The position numbers were made by a program, and so were the translations under genes. From DASVEE01 sp036399695 (GTDB taxonomy: Bacteria > Acidobacteriota > Thermoanaerobaculia > Gp7-AA8), in assembly GCA_036399695.1 (NCBI GenBank), contig DASWMP010000211.1:1-18842 (forward strand): a stretch of DNA of 18,842 bases. Reading direction: 5' to 3'. Shown here piece after piece: positions 12,797 to 18,842 of the stretch. The notes beneath the pieces are model-generated. The model did not search any database and had not been told where the DNA came from. It worked only from the letters and a program-made list of their open reading frames with translations. Position 1 is the stretch's first letter. Each line of letters starts with the position of its first letter.

Positions 12797-15700
12797 AGGC
12801 GAATCATCAGGACTTCCCGTCGGACGAGACGCTGGCCGCCTTCATCGACGGGCGCCTCGATCCCGAGACCCGCCGCCAGGTGATCGAACACATGGCGAGT
12901 TGCGACGAGTGCTACGCAGTCTTTCAGAGCGCGTCGGAATTTCACGCGAGTGAGATGCCGGCCGCTGGGCCGCCAGCCATCGACCCCCGCTTTGGCTGGC
13001 GACCCTCCGCGCGGCTCGTTGCACTCGCCTCCTCGTTCGCCGCCGCGGCGGTGCTCGTCATCCTCTTCTGGCAACCGCTGCGCAACCGCTTCGGCGGCGG
13101 CGATGCGGGGATGGACCGGCTCATCACCGCCAGCGGGCCGCTCCAGTTCCGCAGCGTGGAGCCGCGGCTCTCGGCCGACCTGCCGTACAAGCGGCTGCGC
13201 CGCGTCACGCGCGGCCCCGCTGCCACCGGCTCGCACGTCAACGAGCCGGCCTACTGGCCGCTCTTCGCCTATGCCGCCGAGCTGGGTGAGCGGACGAAGA
13301 AGAAGCCGACCGTCGAAGGACTGCACGCGCTCGGCCTTTCGCACCTCCTCGTCGACAGCCACGATCAGGCCGTCCAGACGCTCGAAGCGGCGATCCGGCT
13401 CGAGACCGGCATCGAGGAGACGCCGCGCGCCATCGCCGCCAGTGACGACGCCGATCTCCTCGTCGATCTCTCCGCCGCTTACTACTCGCGCCAGCAGCCG
13501 GAGTCGATCGCCGCCGCGGCGGAGACTTCGCTGCGGGCGGTGAAAATTGCTCCTGACAACGCCGCGGCCTGGTACGCCCATGCGTTGAACCTGCAGGCGC
13601 TGCATCTCCGCGAGGACGCCATCGAGGCGTGGCAACGCTACCTGCAGCTCGACCCGTCGTCGGCCTGGGCCACCGAGGCTCGCCTGCATCTGAACCGCTT
13701 GCGCGGCGGCGCACCGTCGGCCGACTTCGACGGCGGGCAGCTCGACAGGTTCGCGGAAGCCGCGAACCGCGAGGAGCTCACGCTCATCGCCCGGGAGTTC
13801 CCGCAACAGACGCGCGTGCGCGTCGAGGAAGAGCTGCTCGTCGCCTGGGCGAAGGCGATTCTCCGCGGCGACCGGGATGCGGCGACGAAGAGCCTCGACG
13901 GCGCGCGCGTCGTGGCCGAGGCGCTGCATGCCGCCCATGGCGACGCCACATTGCGCGACACGGTGGCCGCCGTGAGCAGCAACCCGTCGCTGGAGACGGC
14001 GCGCGCGCATCTCGCGTATCGCGAAGCGCGCGTCCTGTTCAAGACGGCGACGGACGAACGCGCCCGGCTGGCCCTTACGGAGGCGGCGACGCGTCTGGAG
14101 CGTGCCGGCTCGCCGCTCGCGCTTCGCGCCTGGGTCTACGCCGCGACGACCGCGCACTACCTCGGCGACAACGCCGGTGCGCTGCAGATCATCGAGCGCA
14201 TCGAGAAAAACCTCACGGCCGCACCGCCGCTCTACTCCGTGCGCGGGCAGGCCTCCTGGACCCGAGGCATCATCCTGCACGCCACCGGCGCGCCCGAACA
14301 GGCGCTCGACGCCTTCATCGCCAGCGAGCGGTTGCTGCGGCTGAGCGGGGAGATGTCGAACCTCTCGGGCGTCGAGGCCGCGCTGGCCTCGTCCTACCGC
14401 TATCTCGGCATGGACGACGAAGCGTGGCGGCGCAGCCTCAACGCACTCGCGGCAGCGTCCAACGGCGCCACGTACGAGCGCCTGCAGGTCGCCTCCAGCG
14501 GCGCCGCTCGCGCCGCGCTCCGGCTCGGCTACATGGAGCTCGCCAAACTCCTCGGCGAACGTGTACGCGACCGCGCGCGGAAGAAAGCCGACCGCACGTT
14601 CGTCTGCGACGCCAACGTGCTGCTCGGCAGCGCCCTCATGCGCCAGCGCCGCCATCGGGACGCCCTCGAAGTCTTCGATACGGCGGAGCGGGAGATCGAA
14701 GGGGCATCAGATTCCGGCACGAAGTGGCGCCTCAAGGCGGACGTCGAGCTCTCGCGCGCCGCGGCGATGCTCGAGTTCGACGCTGCCGGGGCGGAGCGCC
14801 TCCTCACCAGGGCGCTGGCCGTCTTCGAAAAGCTCAACAACGAATCGCGCGCCCCGCACGCTTACCTGCTGCGCGGCCGGGCGCGCGCGAAACTGCACGA
14901 CTACGCGCATGCCGAAGAGGACTTCGGTATCGGCATCACGGTGCTGATGACGCAGCGCGTCAACATGGCCAATCCGGAAGCGCGGAGCACGCTCACCGAC
15001 ACCGGCCGCGAGCTGTTCGACGCCATGATCGCGCTGCTGGTCGACAGCGGCCGTTCCGATGAGGCGCTGGCGTTCGTCCGGAGCGCGCGGCTTTCCGGTC
15101 TCGCTGATCCGCAGCCGTTTCGGACGCGTGAGCCTGCCCGCGATGGGCTCGCGCCGAGCCGTTCGCTGCCTCCCGTCACCATCACCTACCACGTGCTGCC
15201 GGATGCGTTGCTGACGTGGACGCAGGCCAACGGACGGGCCACGTTCCACCAGCAGCACATCGCGCGTACGGCGTTGCGGCGCCAGGTGCATGAGGCGGTG
15301 GTGGCGATCCGCGACGCGCAGACGAAGCACGACTCGCTGCCCGCGACCGCGGCGCTGTACGACCTGCTCATCCGGCCGGTCGCGACGTCGCTGCCGTACG
15401 GCGCACCGCTGGCCATCGCGCCGGACGGCTTTCTCTACAACGTCCCGTTCCCCGCGCTGCGCGATGCCGTGACCAATCGCTACCTCGCGGACCCGCATCC
15501 GCTGACGATCCTGATCGGCAGCCGCACGGAGCCGAGGAGCGCGTGGCCGCCGGCGCACGAGCCATCGGTGCTCGTGGTGTTGCCGGGAGCCGGGAGCGAG
15601 CTGCCGATGCTGCATCATGCGAAAGCGGAGGCGAACGCGATCGAGAGCGCCTTTCCGCGGACGACGGTGCTGGCGGAAGATCGCGCCACGCCCGACCGGT

Positions 15701-16155
15701 TCCTCGCGGACGCGCCGCGCTACGACGCCATCCACTTTGCGGGGCATACGCGCAACGGGGGAGACGGCTCGGCCCTGGCCTCGCTCGTCTTCGCCTCGCC
15801 CGTGGCGGGGCAGGAGGAGGGACGGCTCTACGCCAGTCGTGTGGCCAGCGCGTCATTCGACCGCGTCGGTCTCGTCGTCCTCGCGTCCTGCGACACGGCG
15901 GCGGGGCGTCTCTCCTCGGCCGGACCCCTCGGGCTCACGTCGAGCTTCGTGACGGCAGGCGTGCCGCGCGTGGTCTCCAGTCTCTGGCCGGCCGACGACG
16001 CCGTATCAGCGGCACTCTTCACCGAGTTCTACACCCATCTTGCGGCGGGCAGTCCGCCCGACCGCGCGCTTCAGGCGGCCCAGGCGATGTTGCGCGATAC
16101 CGCGCCACCGCAGCACTGGGCCACATTTCAACTGTTCGCGCCGCAGACGTTCTGA
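12793..16155 (+). CDS. Anti-sigma zinc finger / TM / TPR / CHAT protease
   Basis: A 1120-residue protein. Residues 10-50 form an anti-sigma zinc finger of the HxxxCxxC type (His33, Cys37, Cys40; IDGRLDPETRRQVIEHM precedes it). Residues 75-93 form one membrane helix. About 130-750 are TPR-like helical repeats (for example AAAWYAHALNLQALHLREDA). About 790-1118 form a CHAT caspase-like protease with His985 in IHFAGHT and Cys1033 in VLASCDTA, so the dyad is intact. The start overlaps the sigma stop by 4 nt. Anti-sigma proteins of this kind hold the sigma factor with a cytosolic N-terminus, so the TPR-CHAT part would face the periplasm, where the following lipoprotein and secreted peptidase should also act. 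A plausible role is signal-triggered proteolysis linked to sigma release. The paralogue at 6345 shares the layout. Confidence 0.92.
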   Translation: MKANHQDFPSDETLAAFIDGRLDPETRRQVIEHMASCDECYAVFQSASEFHASEMPAAGPPAIDPRFGWRPSARLVALASSFAAAAVLVILFWQPLRNRFGGGDAGMDRLITASGPLQFRSVEPRLSADLPYKRLRRVTRGPAATGSHVNEPAYWPLFAYAAELGERTKKKPTVEGLHALGLSHLLVDSHDQAVQTLEAAIRLETGIEETPRAIAASDDADLLVDLSAAYYSRQQPESIAAAAETSLRAVKIAPDNAAAWYAHALNLQALHLREDAIEAWQRYLQLDPSSAWATEARLHLNRLRGGAPSADFDGGQLDRFAEAANREELTLIAREFPQQTRVRVEEELLVAWAKAILRGDRDAATKSLDGARVVAEALHAAHGDATLRDTVAAVSSNPSLETARAHLAYREARVLFKTATDERARLALTEAATRLERAGSPLALRAWVYAATTAHYLGDNAGALQIIERIEKNLTAAPPLYSVRGQASWTRGIILHATGAPEQALDAFIASERLLRLSGEMSNLSGVEAALASSYRYLGMDDEAWRRSLNALAAASNGATYERLQVASSGAARAALRLGYMELAKLLGERVRDRARKKADRTFVCDANVLLGSALMRQRRHRDALEVFDTAEREIEGASDSGTKWRLKADVELSRAAAMLEFDAAGAERLLTRALAVFEKLNNESRAPHAYLLRGRARAKLHDYAHAEEDFGIGITVLMTQRVNMANPEARSTLTDTGRELFDAMIALLVDSGRSDEALAFVRSARLSGLADPQPFRTREPARDGLAPSRSLPPVTITYHVLPDALLTWTQANGRATFHQQHIARTALRRQVHEAVVAIRDAQTKHDSLPATAALYDLLIRPVATSLPYGAPLAIAPDGFLYNVPFPALRDAVTNRYLADPHPLTILIGSRTEPRSAWPPAHEPSVLVVLPGAGSELPMLHHAKAEANAIESAFPRTTVLAEDRATPDRFLADAPRYDAIHFAGHTRNGGDGSALASLVFASPVAGQEEGRLYASRVASASFDRVGLVVLASCDTAAGRLSSAGPLGLTSSFVTAGVPRVVSSLWPADDAVSAALFTEFYTHLAAGSPPDRALQAAQAMLRDTAPPQHWATFQLFAPQTF

Positions 16156-16190
16156 CCATCGAGCCGCGGCGCGTCCGTTCGGAGGTCCGA

Positions 16191-17183
16191 ATGCGAAGTG
16201 CCATCGCGTCAGCATTGCTCATGCTCCTCGGTTGCGGAGGTGCGCCCGAGTCATCCACCACGACGTCTGCTGCTCCCGAGCCCGCGGGGGCTGCATCGGC
16301 CGATCAGGCGATTCAACCGCCGCCGGCCCCCGGGCGCACCGCGGCCATCGACGTCGTCGGCATCACCACGCTCTACCAGGAAGGCAACAGCATCACGGCC
16401 ATCGTGCCGAACAGCAGCCACGCCGCCCATCGCGCCATGCTGCTCGTCCCGCAGCGCTTTCTCGTTGGCAACATCGAAGGGGCCACGCTCGGCACGCATA
16501 AAGACGAGGACTACTTCTTCATCCCGCTGGATGGCGAAGAGATTCTCTTCGACGCGGCCGCGCCGAGTCCGGGGGAGCCGCCGCGGCTCGACTTCAGCGT
16601 TGCGGGATCGGGCACCTGTCCCACCGAAGAGTCGATGACGTCGCTGCGATGGGTGCCGCTGTTGAGCGACATCACCAAGAGACCGGTCGTGCCGAAGCCG
16701 GAGTTCATCAGCGCCGATCCCGATGCCGCGCGCGTTTCGGCGCGGATGACGATGCGCTCGGGAAAGCTAGAGACGATCATCGGCGAGCCGAACCTCTGGA
16801 CGTTCAAGGAGCGTGGGGAAACGGCACCCGCCGACGCTCACCGCCAGTTCATGGCCGCCGGCGTGAAGTACACCTTCCCCTACGTGGGCGGCGAGCTCCG
16901 GCTGACGCTGCGCAAATTCGGGAGCAACGAGCGGCGGACGATCGTCCTTGACGCCGGAGAGGAGCCGTTCCTCACGTTGAAGCTCGCGAACCTGCCGGAA
17001 GACGGAGGGGTGCCCGGGCGTGCCGGTGACGTCGACGAGCACTTCGCTCTCTACTACGACATGGTGTCCGGAGATGTCCCGCCGCTCCTGCCGCACCTCG
17101 AAAAAGCGGCCTGTCCGTTCAAGGGGGGCATCGACGGCGTGAACTGTGGTCCGGACCGGCTGATCGCTGAAAACAAGCCGTGA
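16191..17183 (+). CDS. CHAT-companion protein B, a lipoprotein
   Basis: A 330-residue protein with a lipoprotein signal: after MRSAIASALLM comes the lipobox Leu-Leu-Gly-Cys15. A Ser/Thr/Ala/Pro-rich linker follows to about residue 47, then a probably beta-rich domain. The frame is open further upstream into the CHAT gene, but the ATG at 16191 has GGAGG just before it and gives the signal sequence, so it is the start. It parallels companion A at 9974 over most of the domain in the same order (PLDGEEILFDAA, MTSLRWVPLLSDI, NLWTF, and then a stretch ending EHFALYYDMV). The location would be membrane-anchored and extracytoplasmic, the side where the CHAT domain is predicted. Function is unknown; substrate or sensor of the CHAT protease is inferred. 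Its stop overlaps the start of the next gene. Confidence 0.83.
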   Translation: MRSAIASALLMLLGCGGAPESSTTTSAAPEPAGAASADQAIQPPPAPGRTAAIDVVGITTLYQEGNSITAIVPNSSHAAHRAMLLVPQRFLVGNIEGATLGTHKDEDYFFIPLDGEEILFDAAAPSPGEPPRLDFSVAGSGTCPTEESMTSLRWVPLLSDITKRPVVPKPEFISADPDAARVSARMTMRSGKLETIIGEPNLWTFKERGETAPADAHRQFMAAGVKYTFPYVGGELRLTLRKFGSNERRTIVLDAGEEPFLTLKLANLPEDGGVPGRAGDVDEHFALYYDMVSGDVPPLLPHLEKAACPFKGGIDGVNCGPDRLIAENKP

Positions 17184-18784
17184 TCGCGCTCGCTCTGGGG
17201 GTGACGCTGCTCGCCACGTCGGCCATGCAGCAGCGGTACGGTGCGTGGCAGGTCACGCGTGTGCCGGGACCGCAACGTGTCATCACGATGACGGCGCGAG
17301 GACCGATGCCGGCGGCTGCCGCGGCGGCGGGGGACGCGATTGCCGAAGCGAGGGCCCTGATCGCGACGGCGTACGAGGACGAAGCGTTGCCGCCCGCGTG
17401 CATCGGCGCGCCGCGCGAGCGGACGCTGCCGGGCGGAACGCGGCAGGTGGAGATGCGTCAATGCATCGGTGCCGAAGAGATCGAGAACGCCATCCTTCGC
17501 GTCACGTTCAGCCGCGACGGGCAGCCGGTCGACCTGATCTGCTCGTACGTCACGCAGCCGGAGAGTGCGCCGGTCGCGTCGCTCACCGCGGCCGAGGGTG
17601 CGCTGCTGGTGCATCGGAGACTCACACCCGAGGAGAAGAAGCTGAAGGTTGGGGTGACGACCAGCGCGCCTTTTCTCTTCGCCTGGCAGAACGCGGTCTA
17701 TCGCGCTTATCGCGTGACTCTGCGGCTCGACCGGATCGTCGCCGGCAAGCCGGTGCCGTACGACGTGCGGGAGTACGTCATCGACGCCCGCAGCGGCAAC
17801 CCACTGCAGACGTTCTACCGGATGCACGCCGCGTCGGCGCGGGCGGCGGTGTTCGATCCCAATCCCCGCACCACGGCCGGCCCGGCCGTGACGTTCAACA
17901 ACGTGCCGCGGGCGGCGTACCGGAACGTCGTCCTCGAGGGGCTGCAGCAGGTCAACGGCAGGCTGACGTTGAGCGGGCCCGCCGTGAGGATCGTGAACCG
18001 GGAGGGGCCGGACCTTCGGTTGCCGCGCGTTACCGACCGCGGCGAGTTCCGCCTGGTGCACGGGACGCCGGAGTTTGCCGGCCTGATGGCGTACTACCAC
18101 GTCGACGCAATGGTGCGGCGGCTGAAGGCGCTCGGGTTCGAGGGCGTACCGCGCCAGCCGCTCGACGTAGACGTGCTGGTGTCGAACGGGCCGTCCGACG
18201 CCTGCCAGTACGTGCCGGCCAACCCGCCGTATCTCCGTTTCGGGAGGAAAACCGTCTTCTTTGCCGAGGATGCGGAGGTCATCGCCCACGAGTTCGGGCA
18301 CGCCATCCTGGCGACGGTGGAGGGGAACTGGTTCGACCAGGATCGCGAGGGGCTGATCGCGGGGGAGGGCTTCGGCGATTACTGGGCCATGGCGACCTTC
18401 TTCGAGCAGACCAGGGCCAGCGGCGGCGATCAAGCGTGCTTCGCCGAATGGATGTTCTGGCCGCGCAAATGCGTCCGGCGGCTCGACCTGCGGAGGAGCT
18501 ATCCGCCGCCCGCGGAAATGACCGTGCACGACGCCGGGCAGCTCTGGTCCGCGATCCTGTTCGACATCCACCGTGCGCTGCCCGTTGACCTGGCCGAGCG
18601 GGTCATCCTGCAGGGACACCTGGTGCGCAGAGACACCGCCCCCGAGGCCACGCTGGCGCTGATTGCGGACGGCATCATCGTGGCCGACCAGCAGGAGACC
18701 AGCGGCCGCAACCGCGATACGTTATGCGCGGTGTTCACGGGACGATGTCTGCCGGTGGCGAGCTGCGCGGCGGGGGAGGACTGA
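17180..18784 (+). CDS. Secreted M4/M36-like zinc metallopeptidase
   Basis: A 534-residue protein starting at a GTG that overlaps the lipoprotein stop (GTGA), so translation is coupled. The N-terminus (IALALGVTLLATSAM) is a short signal-like segment with no positive charges. A PepSY/FTP-like propeptide region ends at YDVREYVIDARSGNPLQ (about 194-210), and FDPNPR (225-230) begins the mature part, as in M36 enzymes. The zinc site is His370-Glu-Phe-Gly-His374, with Glu396 as third ligand in GEGFGDYW; Asp400 is the thermolysin-type ExxxD partner. A C-terminal motif, VHDAGQLWSAILFDI (His450, Asp451), matches the M4/M36 helix. All key residues are present, so an active extracytoplasmic endopeptidase is expected. 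It closes the module 2 operon. Assignment to gluzincins is firm; the choice of M36 over M4 is less so. Confidence 0.87.
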   Translation: MIALALGVTLLATSAMQQRYGAWQVTRVPGPQRVITMTARGPMPAAAAAAGDAIAEARALIATAYEDEALPPACIGAPRERTLPGGTRQVEMRQCIGAEEIENAILRVTFSRDGQPVDLICSYVTQPESAPVASLTAAEGALLVHRRLTPEEKKLKVGVTTSAPFLFAWQNAVYRAYRVTLRLDRIVAGKPVPYDVREYVIDARSGNPLQTFYRMHAASARAAVFDPNPRTTAGPAVTFNNVPRAAYRNVVLEGLQQVNGRLTLSGPAVRIVNREGPDLRLPRVTDRGEFRLVHGTPEFAGLMAYYHVDAMVRRLKALGFEGVPRQPLDVDVLVSNGPSDACQYVPANPPYLRFGRKTVFFAEDAEVIAHEFGHAILATVEGNWFDQDREGLIAGEGFGDYWAMATFFEQTRASGGDQACFAEWMFWPRKCVRRLDLRRSYPPPAEMTVHDAGQLWSAILFDIHRALPVDLAERVILQGHLVRRDTAPEATLALIADGIIVADQQETSGRNRDTLCAVFTGRCLPVASCAAGED

Positions 18785-18794
18785 ATCTCGGAGT

Positions 18795-18842
18795 GCGGTG
18801 GCGAACGCCACCGCTCTGGTACACGTGTAGAAGAGCGGTGGC
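18795..18842. repeat. Palindromic repeat with 40-bp period, cut by window end
   Basis: GCGGTGGC (18795-18802) pairs with GCCACCGC (18807-18814) around GAAC. GCCACCGCTCT (18807-18817) also pairs perfectly with AGAGCGGTGGC (18832-18842). Between them is the 10-bp palindrome TACACGTGTA (18820-18829). GCGGTGGC recurs exactly 40 bp on (18835-18842), so a second unit seems to begin at the edge. The first hairpin starts 11 nt after the peptidase stop and could also act as a transcript end. Confidence 0.6.

Noticed and set aside
12742..14655. 637-residue minus-strand open frame
   Set aside because: Antisense shadow of the second CHAT gene; low-complexity Arg/Gly/Ala text and no known motif.
13629..15062. 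477-residue plus-strand open frame in another frame of the second CHAT gene
   Set aside because: Arg-rich shadow translation; the CHAT frame has zinc finger, TM, TPR and catalytic motifs.
15543..16190. Upstream extension of the lipoprotein frame (546 residues in total)
   Set aside because: It lies inside the CHAT gene; the ATG at 16191 has GGAGG before it and begins a lipoprotein signal.
17054..18619. 521-residue minus-strand open frame
   Set aside because: Antisense of the zinc peptidase, whose frame carries HEFGH and all family motifs.
6345..18784. Type III-E CRISPR (craspase) locus
   Set aside because: TPR-CHAT plus sigma factor recalls it, but there is no Cas7-like gene, no repeat-spacer array, and the CHAT proteins are membrane-anchored anti-sigma fusions.

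Overview
The window is a GC-rich stretch of bacterial chromosome with tightly packed genes. An AhpC/AhpD peroxidase pair, a membrane-anchored Ser/Thr kinase, an ECF-like sigma factor and two very large TPR-CHAT proteins together suggest a soil-type bacterium such as an Acidobacteriota member. This placement is an inference from gene style; no rRNA or marker gene is present.

Region 1 (1-1159, minus strand) is a peroxide-defence operon, perR-ahpC-ahpD, with ahpD cut by the window edge. PerR keeps the five regulatory metal ligands but lacks the structural-zinc cysteines. A near-perfect palindromic PerR box overlaps its own promoter.

Region 2 (1212-4566) holds two divergent signalling genes: a polytopic membrane Ser/Thr kinase (minus) and a LuxR-type regulator (plus). 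They share a short AT-rich promoter region. The kinase gene carries an in-frame 9-bp tandem repeat.

Region 3 (4629-6272) is a run of three small unrecognised genes on the plus strand, each with a strong Shine-Dalgarno sequence, ending in a terminator-like hairpin.

Region 4 (6297-18784) is the most interesting part. It contains two tandem, visibly paralogous modules on the plus strand. Module 2 is the complete form: an ECF-like sigma factor overlaps by 4 nt a protein with an anti-sigma-type zinc finger, one membrane helix, TPRs and a CHAT caspase-like protease. A lipoprotein and a secreted HEFGH metallopeptidase follow. In module 1 the sigma gene seems collapsed: a region-2-like segment is fused in frame to the front of the zinc finger-TM-TPR-CHAT protein. 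That gene is followed by a non-secreted relative of the module 2 lipoprotein and by a caspase-fold protein whose catalytic His is replaced by Tyr. A strong hairpin separates the modules, and the same 10-bp promoter-like sequence (CTGCTAGACT) precedes each.

The inferred logic is that a membrane anti-sigma factor carries its own CHAT protease, which may act on the companion protein and/or control release of the sigma factor. This recalls sigma control by TPR-CHAT proteases in type III-E CRISPR (craspase), but here it is fused into one polypeptide and no CRISPR is present. The window ends in a palindromic repeat with a 40-bp period that runs past the edge.
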